NCBI GenBank assembly: GCA_963682175.1
Contig: OY821772.1
Location: forward strand, 15,678,743 to 15,742,742
Length of the DNA: 64,000 nt
Source of the DNA: Triglochin maritima
Lineage: Eukaryota; Streptophyta; Magnoliopsida; Alismatales; Juncaginaceae
Direction: 5' to 3'
The notes under the pieces were generated by a model. That model was not told the origin of the DNA, made no database searches, and was given only the letters and a program-made list of their open reading frames with translations. Made by a program: the position numbers and the translations under genes. Positions 34,599 through 46,002 of the stretch are shown piece after piece. How positions within the stretch are numbered: the stretch's first letter is position 1; each line of letters begins with the position of its first letter.

Positions 34599-35441
34599 GG
34601 TAGTTTTCCCTGAAGAATGCAAATGTTAGAAATAAGGGAAATATTTTATGTCCATGTAGGAGTTGTTTTAACATGTTCTAATTAGATATAAAAGAGATAA
34701 AACTCATTTGTACAAGAAAGGTTTTGATGAAGGATATACCTGTTGCATATGGGACATGTGAAAATGAAATTACCGTGAAAGATGAAGGTGATCACAATGT
34801 CCCATTGGAGTATGGCAATGACGGTAACCAGTTAAAGGATATGATCTGAGATATTGTAACCAATTATTGTGATAAACTTGATGTACTTGGTAGTCTACTA
34901 TCTGACAATGAAAAGCCTGTGTATCCGGGTTGCACCAAGTACAGTAGGTTGTCGGCAATTTGAAGGTTATATCTTTAAAGCAACAAACTGTTGGAGTGAT
35001 GTCAATTTCACTTCCCTGCTGAAGTTGTTGTAAGAGATTCTTCCAAATAGCAACAAATTTCTGAATTGTACCTATAAGGCTAAAAATATATTGTGTCCAA
35101 TGGGGATGCAGCATAGGAAAATACATGCATGTGTTAATGATTGTATATTCTGAATGGGTGAGTCTGAAAACCTGCATTATTATCCTATTTGTAATGTCAC
35201 ACGGTGCAAACAAAAGAAAATATGAGTGTTGATGAGAACGAAAAACTACAAGGTCCCCTTCAAAGGTGTTGTGGTATCTTCTGATAATTCGAAGGCTGAA
35301 TCATTTGTTTGAATGTTCTGAGAACTTGAAGAACCTAACATGGGATGCAAATCGAAAGACAGTGAATGATCAGTTGCTTCGGCATCCTGCAGATTCTCCC
35401 AGTAGATGAAAATTGATTTTGACTTCCCATTATTTGGTGAG
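34599..35441 (+). pseudogene. CACTA (En/Spm) transposase remnant, TNP2 type
   Basis: Three plus-strand blocks match TNP2-type transposases as I know them. Block 1, 34904-34960: EKPVYPGCTKYSRLSAI, then a stop. Block 2, 34989-35225 in a shifted frame, with stops at 35031 and 35151: WSDVNFTSLLKLL, then YKAKNILCPMGMQHRKIHAC and a worn C-x2-C segment. Block 3, 35262-35441 after another shift: KVLWYLLIIRRLNHLF, NLKNLTWDAN, RHPADSP and DFPLFG. The gene stops abruptly at 35441, where an LTR starts, and at 34599, where LTR X starts. The DDE catalytic part is therefore absent. No CACTA terminal repeats are nearby. The minus-strand ORF at 34770-35213 is a shadow. Confidence 0.85.
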
Positions 35442-36970
35442 TGATTGACATCATATCATGCATATATTTGTGTCTTATATCCTTTAATTTAGCCTAAGCA
35501 ATGCTACGTAACGAGTGTTATGTTTATGTTTCAGGAATAAATAGGTTTAGGAAGAAGAGACTCAAAAAGGACTCAAATCCAAGGAAAATGACTAAGTTGC
35601 AAGACTTATGGAATGAGATGAAAGAGAGAAGGACCCGGATGTAAAACCAAAAGGATTAATGAGTAAATCAAGAAGCTCCACACCTTAATGAAGAGTATTT
35701 GGCAATTAAATCCTGGCCCAACCATCAACAACCAAATCAAGTTCATCAAACACCACGAAATCAAGCAAGAACCAAGCCAAAGAAATCCAGACCCGATCAG
35801 AACAATATAGACCGCTGATTAGCGGTCCCAGACCGCCAATCAGAGGTCAAGATGTCTTCAAAACTCACATGCTTTGGTCGGATGTTAGATTAGGTTGAAT
35901 TTAGTCCATATTTGATATGCTTGTAGTCCCATACCAGGGGATTATCCCGGATTACCTTTTTCCATGCCTATAAATAGAACTCTTCGCCTTCCTTTGTATT
36001 CACTCATTGCTTGGTGGCATTCTCTCTACTTGGAGTAAAAGCCTTGAAGCAAAAAGTCAAGGTGGAGAAGAATGTTACTTGTAATGTGAGTCATGTAAAT
36101 AAAATAATTGTTCTTAGTTTCTTTTAATCTTGTCTTTTAATTCTTGCATGCTTCTTTAGTTTTACTTTCCTCTAAATTAGCTTCTTTAATATTCCTTTCC
36201 TGCTTAGTTTAATTTCATTACATTAGAATGTTTAATTTTGTTAATGTAGGTTGTAGTGTAATGATTAGTGAGTAGTTCCATCCCCAATTGGGGGTGGAGA
36301 AATATGTGATATGATTATGTGATGTATTAGGTGTGTGTTATCTTAATCTTTTGAGGCTTATATGATTTCCATAACCATCTAATGGGATTTCACTCTTGTC
36401 TTTGATATGCTAATGCTCTTCAATGAAGCTTAGCATATGCTTAGATTAGTGGACCTATTTTATGGGGAATGATGAGGTAAGGAAAATGATGGAATTAATA
36501 TTGGAAACATGACTTGTAGTTGCATGTACTCTTGTCGCCTTTACCGTGGTTAATGCCTTGTATGTTTTAATGATAATGTGTTATCTTATTTCATGTGGAG
36601 GCATAGTAGGGTGTAGTCTTTATACATGAGTTCATTTAGCTTCATTCCAATTATTGTCTTGTATGTTTTAATGATATTGTGTTATCTTAATTGATGTGGA
36701 GGCAAAGTTGGATTTAGTTTTATGATTTTCATGCACTACATATTGTGATGAGCATAATTGAACACACACACATACACATATCTTTATATTCACATTCTTT
36801 CTCTACCCCCTATGGGGTTTAGTTTTATTGTGTATTTCCCATTTCTTTTCGCATTGTATTGTAGTTTAGATCGTAACTCCTTTCTCTCCTTTCTTTCCCA
36901 CCAGCCTTCGAACAAACTAAAGTCGACACACCTCCCTCTGGATCGACCCGTATTTGCCACCACTTCAACG
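35442..36970 (+). repeat. Stray Athila-like LTR (plus orientation)
   Basis: Begins TGATTGACATCATATCATGC at the break in the CACTA gene and runs to TTCAACGCGG. It carries GACCGCT-gatt-AGCGGTC (35810-35827) and GACCGCCAATCAGAGGTC (35831-35848), about 120-160 bp before TATAAATAG (35969-35977). It is followed by 34 bp of unclear sequence (36971-37004) and then another LTR start, not by a PBS. Confidence 0.8.
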
Positions 36971-37004
36971 CGGTCGACCGATTATAATTTACCCTGACCA
37001 AAAC

Positions 37005-38553
37005 TGATTGACATCATTTCATGCTTATATTTGTATCTTATAGCCATTATCTTACACCTAAGCAATGCTACGTGATGAGTTTTATGTTTGAATTTCAGAA
37101 ATAAAGAGGTTTGAAGAGAAGAGGCATGAAAGGACCCAAAAGCAGAGAAAAAGGACTTAATTGTGAGACCTGGGGACTAAGATGGAAGGGAGAAGGACCT
37201 GAACGTAAGACCGAAGGACCTAAGAGCAAAACAGAAAACTCCACACCATCATCGGGAGTATTTTCGCAATTCGATTCGGGTCGGAGCTCCAACAAGCGAA
37301 GTAGATGCATCCAAGACCAACATATATATGAAGGAAAGCCCACAACAAAATTTAGCTCGATCTGGATCCTGTAGACCGCCAATTGGCGGTCCAGATCTTC
37401 CCGGATCCGCTAAGATTTCTGGAGCGTATGTATTAGTGTTTGTTTAGGCTATTTTTGGTATTCGTTTAGTCCCACATCGGGGGATTGTCCTGGATTACCT
37501 TTTTCTATGGCTTTAAATAGAACTCTTCACCTTCTATTGTAAACTACTCATTCCTTGGTGGCATTCTCTCTACTTGGAGTAAGCCTTGAAGCAAAACTCA
37601 AGGTGGAGAAGAATGTTACCTTCAATGTGAGTCATTTTAATAAAATAATTGTTCTAGTTTCTTTTAATCTTGTCTTTTAATTTTTGCATGCTTGTTTAGT
37701 TTTACTTTCCTCTCCTTTTAAGCTTCTTTAATATTTCTTGCTTTCTTAGGTAATATCATTTCAGTATAATGTTTTATTTTGTTAATGTAGTTAGTGTAAT
37801 GAGTAGTGAGTAGATCCATCCTCATTTGGGGGTGGAGAAATATGTGATATGATCATGTGGTGTATTAGGTGTGTGTTATCTTAATCCATTAAGCCTTATA
37901 TGATTTCTATAACCATCTAATAGGATTCCACTCTTATCTTTGATATGCTAATGCTCTTGAATGAAGCTTAGCTTATGCTTAGCTTATGCTTAGATTAGTG
38001 GACCTCTTTTATGGGGAATGATAAGGTGAGGATATGGATGAAATTAATATTGGAAACACAGTTTGTAGTGTATGTACTCTTGTTGCCTTTACCTTGGTTA
38101 ATGTCTTGTATGTTTTAATGATATTGGGTTATCTTATTTCATGTAGAGGCATAGTAGGGTCTAGTCTTTATACATGAGTTCATTTAGCTTCATTCCAATT
38201 ATTGTCTTGTATGTTTTAATGATATCATCTTATGTTATTTCATGTCGAGGCAAAGTTGGATTTAGTTTTATGATTTCATGCACTACGTGTTGTGATGAGC
38301 ATAATTGAACACACACACACACACACATCTTTATATTCACATTATTTCTCTACCCCTTTTGGGGTTAGTTTTATTGCTTATTGTCCATTTCATTTTGCAT
38401 CTTAGTGTAGTTTAGTGTAATCAATCTTTCTCTCCTTTCTTTCCCACTCGCCTTCGCACAAACCAAAAGTCGACACACCTCCCTGTGGATCGACCCGTAT
38501 TTGCCACTGCTTCAATGCGGCCATGCACTTACGGTTTTAATTAAAACGAATCA
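37005..38553 (+). repeat. 5' LTR of element W
   Basis: 1549 bp, TGATTGACATCATTTCATGC ... AAAACGAATCA. It holds a perfect 18-bp palindrome at 37374-37391 and a TATA-like TTTAAATAG at 37512-37520, 120 bp further on. Confidence 0.9.
37374..37391. promoter_or_regulatory. Perfect U3 palindrome of LTR W
   Basis: GACCGCCAATTGGCGGTC, fully self-complementary, 120 bp upstream of the LTR TATA box. Related motifs stand at the same place in the LTRs at 34232, 35810, 43882 and 44476. Confidence 0.8.
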
Positions 38554-38563
38554 ATGAAGTTTT

Positions 38564-38581
38564 TGGCGCCGTTGCCGGGGA
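38564..38581 (+). other. PBS, tRNA-Asp type, element W
   Basis: TGGCGCCGTTGCCGGGGA, ten bases after the LTR end, as in X and Y. Confidence 0.92.
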
Positions 38582-38712
38582 GGTGCTCTATCCAGACTTT
38601 GGTTTGGACGATTTGAGTGGTTTTAATTTTTTGTTTTAGTTTTTGTGTGTTTTAGGAATTTTGAGGAACAAGGGGAAGCGACTGGAGGAATTTGAGAGCG
38701 AGAGACCCAAAA

Positions 38713-38751
38713 GTGACCGCCAATCAGCTGTCCGGGACCGCCAATTGGCCG
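38713..38751. repeat. Paired palindromes in the leader of W
   Basis: GACCGCCAATCAGCTGTC (38713-38730) and GACCGCCAATTGGCCGCC (38734-38751), about 130-170 nt downstream of the PBS. Both are mutated versions of the U3 palindrome. Confidence 0.85.
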
Positions 38752-39693
38752 CCTGGTGAGCCTCAATCTCTCTCAATTTTGTTATGGTTGTTGTTTTGTT
38801 CATTGTAGTTATCTGGGAGCACTATTTTGCATGTTGTGATCTCTAGTTTGCTCCCAGATTAAAAATCAATCCCCTTTAATTAACTTGGACCATAAAACTC
38901 AAAGCAAAAGATTAGACTTCTTGTCATCTAGGTCATGCATCATTTGTAGACCTTGCATGCATTTGTCTTTTCTTTGCTTTACATTTTGTTGTTGATTGGT
39001 GGTGTGAGGTACGTGCACCCAAAATCTCTCATTCATGCATGTTTCGATCATGCATTAGTTAGTAAGGTGCATCAGGACAAGAGTGAGTTGAGCATTTGAT
39101 TGGAGTGATTGATTGCTAGATTTAAGCTCAAAACGCTACTAAGGAGTGGTTGTCCCATAAAATATAAGGTGGGGAATTTCATCACCCTTTCCTTGGCCCC
39201 AAAAATCACGCTTAATCAAAGCCTTAATTCTAAAAGCAAGTAGACATTGGCCCTAAGGATTTTGGACACACTAGGAGAGTGATCTAGTTGAGACCGTCAT
39301 GGCCTGATCGGCGTTGCCTACCTTGTCGATAGTAGGAGGTACTGGGTCTCCGGATCTGGTATCACTTGCTGGGCATTGCGGTCTTCGTTGTAGGGAGGGG
39401 AGGCGTGTCGAGACTAGTGACCTCGAAGTTAGGCGTCGTCTAGCCTAAGGACCCATTGCCTTACATTGTTTGAGCCGTGCTTGCTAGATTAGACTTCTAC
39501 CCTCTCCCACTACCCACGCTAGTTTTTAGGGATTCTTCCCTTCTCCTCTGAGTCATCTTCTTCTCACCTTCTTCTACGTTATAGTCTCCTCCCCTTTACA
39601 CTCTCTGGTAGTGTTTTAGGGTCGAGTCGAGCACTTTTTGCGAGTTTAGCCTCGTCGTGGTGAGAGTGGTCGAGTCGAGAGTTTTTTGTTGAG

Positions 39694-41204
39694 ATGGATG
39701 GTTACATGGGTGACCATCCATATCATTGTTGGGACCAGGACAATTCTCCCTGGTATTCTGAACCCATGCAACCTGGGGTGGCTCAGACGAACACCCTGTA
39801 TGGTTGGGATAATCTTCATTTTGTGACTGAGCAATCTTCATATAGGGGTGATATGAGAGAGGCACCGACTGCTAGATCTCCATCTAGTTACATCGGATCA
39901 TATGTTGGTCATCAAACTGAGACATTGCAAGAAACTTTGGCCTCTTTCTGCGTGCGGTAGACGACATGAGTGAACTGGTGGCTCCAGTAGTTGTACCGTG
40001 CGACTTTTGTGGGTTGAGTGGTCATGTTATCGGGGAATGTCCTTATGTTCCCCCAGAGCCTTAGTATGAGCGTACATTTTCCCAAAATGCTCAATATGAC
40101 CATTAAGCATTCGCGTACAACCCAAGAGGGATGGATTCGTGGGGAGACAATACATATCCAAATTCTTATACTTCATTTTCACCCCAGTATCATCCTCTCG
40201 AATACCCAGAATTCTACCAACACCCCACTTCAAATCATTGGACTCATTCTCAGCCCATCAACACTCAACCCCAAAATTTCCAAAACCCTGACATGGACCT
40301 CATAGTTGACAGCATACCTGATTCCTTGAAACAAACTTTCCTTACGTTCATGGAAACCAATCAACAGTCCATACAAAATATGGCACTACAAGTGAGTCAA
40401 ATTTTACAGCAATTACGTGAACGAGAGGAGAGTAACTTTTCATGTCAACATGAGGATTCATCTTTTGATATCGAATCACCACCACATCCACAAATTCAAA
40501 GCACAATCTTTCAATGTCAAACTCCTAGTCAGTCTGAGGGACTTGGGCATTGAATTCACGATCACTTGGTGGAGGATTCGATTCCAACTGAGAATAGCAT
40601 GGACCAGTTCTATTATGAGTCAGCACAGGATTGTGCCTTACCTTTTTGTCCCGTGGCCCTTGAGCCACATGCTCTTATTGTTGTACCTCCTAAGGACTCA
40701 CCTTTGGTTGAACAAGAGCTCCCTAGTACCCTTAATCTCATACGACCTGATGAGAGTTTACCTCTCACTATTGTTCCTGATCACCTTCGAAATGATGGGA
40801 CATCAAATAATTACATTGTCAATGAGGGTATTAGGAGTTCCATGGAGGATACCTTGGGTATGAGACCCACTTTTTGTTCGCCTAGTGTGTCGGACATGCC
40901 TAACGAGGTTCTTGACCTCGTTCCGACGCACCAGCCTGTTGGTTGGAGAGTTTGGATTGACGATCATAACTTAAGCACTGCAACGGGAGAAACTCTTCTT
41001 CCGTTACCCCATATTTCCCAAACTCTTGAGAGGTTCAAGCTCTTTCAGTTTGATCCTTTGAATGAGACGCCTTTGCGTCCAATTCATGAACCTCTCATTT
41101 TATCTTGTGCTCTTTGTGAAGGGCAATGTGAGAGGACAATGCATGAGTATTCTGGCCCCACGTGGTGTCATGTTCCCTTTCTAAGTGCATTGACCCACTC
41201 TTGA
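39694..41204 (+). pseudogene. Gag (C-terminal half) fused to an RT-motif remnant, element W
   Basis: Starts MDGYMGDHPYHCWDQD at 39694, which matches Y and X. A frameshift after about codon 85 (near 39950) puts the CCHC knuckle (CDFCGLSGHVIGEC, near 40000-40045) in another frame. The frame is again open at 40131-40553 (Tyr/Pro-rich stretch, METNQQSIQN segment), is closed by a TGA, and reopens at 40566-41204. In the last part residues 125-156 read VGWRVWIDDHNLSTAT...PLPHISQTLER, like the opening of Athila/Tat RT. Nothing catalytic follows. Length before decay would be about 500 codons. The protein would be a particle or RNA-binding factor; its N-terminal Gag capsid domain is absent. Confidence 0.8.
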
Positions 41205-42816
41205 GGTTCCCATTTGATGTCTTTTGACAAATGAAGATGGGAACTTATGTGTACATAGTTATATTAAAAAAAGAGAAAAAAATAAAAAAGAAAAAGTACA
41301 ATAAAAGACTCCTTCAGTGAGCATCGATTGTTGTGGGCTCCAACGTATTTGGGCTCCATTTCTTTCACGTATTTGTATCCCTTCTTTAGCATCTCTCAGG
41401 TTTTGAGGGAATTCGGGTTTGTGTCCATCAACATAACCGCGAACTTCCCTTTGTACTTCACGTTGGTGAGATCTTTCATTTTTCATGCATAAATCCATGT
41501 AGTATTTTGCTCGCATTCATTGAGGACAATGCATGAAGTAGGTATGGGGGTGTTTTTACTTTTGTACATAGTCGAGTCTTTTCCTTTGATTTTTGTTTTC
41601 TTTTTTGTGCATTATTAGGGTCATGTTAGTGTGTTGCATTTAATATCGATATATCTTCTTGCCATGATCCTTGGGTGACTTGTCTTCTTTTGCTTGCCTA
41701 GTTCCTTAAAATTTTCACATTTCTTTCAAAATCTTCATGTGTTTGCAAAAGAAAATGTTTTGTGGGTTTTGTGTGTGTTTAACATGTGCAAAACCGTTGA
41801 GAGGCAAAGTAGAAAAGAAAGCTCCCAAAATTTTCTTGAACTTGATGCATTAGGATATCTAGTATAGTGGCTTTAGGACTTATCTAGTCGTTAGGATGCA
41901 CCCCAGTTTTCCCTCGGGGGGCGAGTAATCATAGGGTTTCATTACTCAAACATTTAAAGAAGTCCACCCTGAACCTAGTGAATTAATAATTCGTGTCTGT
42001 TAATTTAAGGAAGTTTGTTGTAGTCAAAGACCATTTAAATCTTGTTGTGAGACTTAAGTGTAGGGGTTTTGGTTCATGTGTAGATAAGAAATAAGTGAGT
42101 AGGTGTTCTCTCTTCTCGCACGGCTCCTATCACTCGGGAAAGTAGGTCTGAGGGGACTTTGTGCCTGGTGCTTTCGAGTCATCTGACTTGGGATGTGCCG
42201 ACCGAACTCCCGTTACACGGGTGGTAGGGATTGCCCTATGTGGAGATTTGGGGAAAGGTGTACGTGATAGTGTAAGTCCTCATGGGCAATGATGCATGGA
42301 ACCTGACCCTGGGAGAATGAAGCTCCAACTAATAAAAAGAAAAGAAGAAAAACAAAAAAATGAGAAAAGAAACAAAAAGAAAAAAAAGGGTAATGCAAAT
42401 AAGAACCTTAATGGACTTTACACTCTGTATCACTTGAGGATGTTGAGGTTGTCCATGTCTTTCACTTAATTCCTTATTTAACTTGCACGAATGGTTCATT
42501 AGGCTAGGTGTGTGGACTGATTACCTATATAGAGTCGGCCCGTAGGATTACCGCGTCCAATGATCGACAAAATTTGTCCAACGAGTGGATTGTCTAGATT
42601 GAATAATGCATCTTGTTCGAATTTTGTGGGTATATCCGCTGAAAACCCTCAAGAGACAACACTCCTCCTTGGCAACAGGGAGGTTTAACGGCTTGTTGCA
42701 CGTGCTAAGTGCAACCGTGATTCCTACGAAAGTGAGTTACGATTTCTTGTTTCTCGTTTGTTTTTCTCTTTCTTTGTTTTGCTCGGGACTAGCAAAAACT
42801 TAGGTGTGGGGTTATT
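41205..42816 (+). other. 3' non-coding region of element W
   Basis: No coding capacity. It matches the reverse complement of 29611-30511 (X), 46357-47567 (Y) and 61335-62267 (Z). Landmarks are GAGGACAATGCATGAAG with a G tract at 41541-41553, AACTGGGGTGCATCC-type sequence, TAGTTGGAGCTTCATTCTCCC (reverse) and the final PPT-like GGTGTGGGG. Confidence 0.75.
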
Positions 42817-42892
42817 TGATTGACATCATTTCATGCTTATATTTGTATCTTATAGCCATTATCTCACACCTAAGCAATGCTACGTGACGAAT
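42817..42892 (+). repeat. Start of the 3' LTR of element W (76 bp)
   Basis: TGATTGACATCATTTCATGC...GCTACGTGACGA, identical in layout to the start of 37005. It is then joined to an LTR in the opposite orientation. Confidence 0.85.
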
Positions 42893-44268
42893 AAGCAAAT
42901 GGAAAATAAATGGAAGATAAAATGAAGCGAAAGTAAATGGAAAAAAGCAATAAAACTAAACCCCAAAGGGGGTAGAGAAAAGAGTGTGAATACAAAGATA
43001 TGTGTATGTGTGTGTATTCAATTAAGCACCTCACAATATGTAGTGCATGAAAATCATAAAACTACATCCAACTTTGCCTCCACATGAAATAAGATAAGAT
43101 CATATCATTAAAACATACAAGACAATAATTGGAATGAAGCTAGATGAACTCAAGTATAAAGACCAAACCCCACTATGCCTCTACATGAAATAAGATTTAC
43201 TCAATCATTAAAACATACAACACATTAATAAAGGTAACGACAAGAAGAGCACATACACTACAAGTCATGTTTCCTTCATCAATTCCATCCATATCCTCAC
43301 CTTATCATTCCCCATAAAATAGGTCCATAAATCTAAGCATAAGCTAAGCTTCATTCAAGAGCATTAGCATATCAAAGACAAGGGTGAAATCACATTAGAT
43401 GGTTATGGAAATCAAATAAGGCTCAAGGGATTAAGATAACACACACCTAATACACTACATGATCATATCACATATTTCTCCACCCCCAAATGGGGATGAA
43501 ACTACTCACTAATCATTACACTAACTACATTAACAAAATCAAACATTGTACTGAAATGAAATTAAACTACGCAAGCAAGAAATATTAAAGAAGCTAAAAG
43601 GAAAGGAAAGTAAAACTAAAGAAACATGCAAGAATTAAAAGACAAGATTAAAAGAAACTAACAACAATTATTTTATTAAAATGACTCACATTGAAGGTAG
43701 CACTCTTCTCCACCTTGAGTTTTGCTTCAAGGCTTACTCCAAGTAGAGAGAATGCCACCAACCAATAGGTAGAAAAAGGTAATTCGGGACAATCCCCCGG
43801 TGTGGGACTAAATACCATAAATAGACTAAATACATACTAATACAACACCTGGCCAAGTCTTATTGGGTTTGGATCGAAATGGACCGCCAATTGGTGGTCT
43901 ATAAGTGTTGGTTCGAGTCTGCATTTTGGTGGCTCGGTTCTGGATTGATTTCTTAGTGTTTGATGAACCCAATTCGGTTGTTGATGGTTGGTCCCGGATT
44001 TAATTGCCAAAATACTCCTCATGATGGTGTGGAGTTTCCTGATTTGCTCACTGGTCCTTTAGTCTTTCATCCGGGTCCTTCCCTCTTGCATCTCAGTCCC
44101 CAAGTCTTGCAACTCAGTCCTTTTCCTTGCTTTTGAGTCCTTTTTGTGCCTCTTCTCCTCAACTTGCTTATTCCTGAAACTTAAACATAAAACTCGTTAT
44201 GTAGCATTGTTTAGGTGAAAGATAACGGATATAAGACACAAATGTATGCATAAAATGATGTCAATCAA
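42893..44268 (-). repeat. Inverted Athila-like LTR fragment
   Basis: Minus-strand LTR whose start (TGATTGACATCATTTTATGC) is at 44268. Its last ~170 bp are missing at the left. It has GACCGCCAATTGGTGGTC at 43882-43899. With 42817-42892 it forms a 76-bp inverted repeat around 1.3 kb. Confidence 0.8.
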
Positions 44269-44554
44269 GTAGCATCTCTCCACTAGAGTTTTGCTCGAAG
44301 ATAATGGCTTCCAAGAGAGGAGTCCATTACAAGGGAGGAGGAAGAGTTCTATTTATAGGCATGAAAAAGGTAACCAGGACAATCCTCCAATGTGGGACTA
44401 ATGAAACTTTGCAATCTAAACACACACCACAAAACCAACATCCGAGAGAAATTATGTTGGATTCTAAGCAAAATGGACCGCCAATGAGCGGTCTTGGGCC
44501 GCCAATTGGAGGTCATGTTTACTTGGATCTGGTTCAATTTTGGATATCTTGTTA
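44269..44554 (-). repeat. Element Z 3' LTR, left part
   Basis: Minus-strand LTR piece from the GTAGCA-TCTCTCCAC region through ATTTATAG to two palindromes, GACCGCCAATGAGCGGTC (44476-44493) and GGCCGCCAATTGGAGGTC (44497-44514). It is interrupted at 44555 by the copia element; the rest of the LTR is at 61021-61334. Confidence 0.7.
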
Positions 44555-46002
44555 TGTAGGATTTCGCGTCCCCATGTATGTATATATTTTAAAAAAATTA
44601 ATACAACATACAAGATCGATTTCATACTTTCAACAATTTTATGAACATTACTTTGTGTTTATTCTAATATCATGCAATCCTACATATATTAAAAAAAATC
44701 ACAAAGATAGAATCATACCCAAAGGTTCTCTAAAACCTTTCGAAGATTCGGAGTCACGTTGCCCGGCGAATCGCCTGCCGATTCGCCTCCAAGTGTTCAC
44801 CAAACTCTAAACAAGATTAGAGAGAATGGAGCTAGTCAATCAATCTCTAATTAGGCTTAGAATCTAGCTAATAACCCCTCTTTAAGCTCCTGATATTTTC
44901 TATCTCCAAAACTTAAAATTACTAAGAGATTTTTGTGGTGATTAAGGGAGAGATTACTGAGAGAAAGAATTTTTGCATTTTTTTATAAACAAGTGAGATG
45001 AGGAGTCCTTTTATAGCCTCCCAAAACATCTTCATCAAGAACTATTTTTTAGTCATGATCTCTTGCTTATTCTCTCCTAAAATTAATCTCAAATTGTCAC
45101 ATAAGCACCCATAAAAATGTTTGATTAAATCTGGAATTAATTCAACCCATAATCTAATTATTCTCTTAATAATTCAGGCAAAAATCGCACTGTTCAGTTG
45201 ACCGAGAATATTTCTCGGTTAACCGAACCATTCGGTTATAACATGTGTTCAGTGGACCGTAAGCTAAACGGTCGACCGAATTTGCATGAGAAAATATTCT
45301 CTGGACAAATTCGGACGATCCGCGTCTTGCTCAGTCGACCGTTGACACACCAAAATCTATCCTGGCGAACATTCATCGGACGCCCGTGTCACCTTTGGTC
45401 TACCGAAAAGATCCCAAGATATTTTCTCTCGGTTGACCGTTCACGTTCGGTTGACCGAACCCAATTGTCCATGCACTCCAGACAATTTCGGTCAATCAAT
45501 TGTGCTTACTCGTTCCCCATTCGGTTGACCGTTCCGAAGACACCTCTGTCGACCGAACCCTAAACGGTTCACCGTGTTTGACCCTGATTTTGCCTTTCTC
45601 AAATTTTGGATTTATTTCCAACAAAATTTGATCTTTTGGGGGTTTTAGCAAATTCATATCTTATGTAATATATTATCCTATGTAATATTAAATTTTTACA
45701 CCCCATAATATACACACCTCATATGAATTTATTATGATTCTAATTATGTCAATTCTCATGACATATTGATTTTATTCGTTCACCACATGTGTCCCTTTTT
45801 CACATGAAACCTGACACATCATATGAACTCAAAATCAAGCTTCTTGTTTCCCAGTTTTGTGGTGTGACCGATAAGAGGATGTAAGCTAAATTGGCAGTGA
45901 TATTAAACACTTAATATCTCATACTATTAGCGGTATCTAGCTACACATTATAGTTACCCAATTAGCTTTGATGCCTCTATTCCACTTGAACCAAAACACG
46001 AT
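44555..46002 (-). repeat. Copia 3' LTR, distal piece
   Basis: Follows 58817-60265 closely (TGTAGGATTTCNCGTCCCC at the left end). U3 has a cluster of CGGTTGACCG and CGGTCGACCG motifs (45190-45580). It is broken at about 46002 by element Y. Confidence 0.85.

Larger units (their letters stand above)
37005..42892 (+). mobile_element. Athila-like non-autonomous element W
   Basis: 5' LTR 37005-38553, PBS 38564-38581, leader, broken Gag-RT-motif ORF 39694-41204, 3' non-coding region 41205-42816 with an internal G tract and a PPT-like TAGGTGTGGGG just before TGATTGACATC, then only 76 bp of the 3' LTR. Coding capacity is the same as X and Y: no protease, RT core, RNase H or integrase. It would need an autonomous Athila/Tat element. 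The 3' LTR ends abruptly against an inverted LTR. Confidence 0.85.

Noticed and set aside
34770..35213. Minus-strand 147-codon ORF
   Set aside because: It is the antisense of the CACTA transposase remnant, whose plus-strand blocks have clear motifs.
38564..38581. tRNA-Asp gene fragment
   Set aside because: Only the complement of the tRNA 3' end is present, next to an LTR. There is no cloverleaf, so it is a primer-binding site.
44304..44810. 168-codon ORF as a gene
   Set aside because: It crosses the boundary between an Athila-like LTR fragment and a copia LTR, so it is accidental.
45198..45563. 121-codon ORF in the copia LTR
   Set aside because: Made by repeats of the CGGTTGACCG motif; not conserved as an ORF in the sister LTR.
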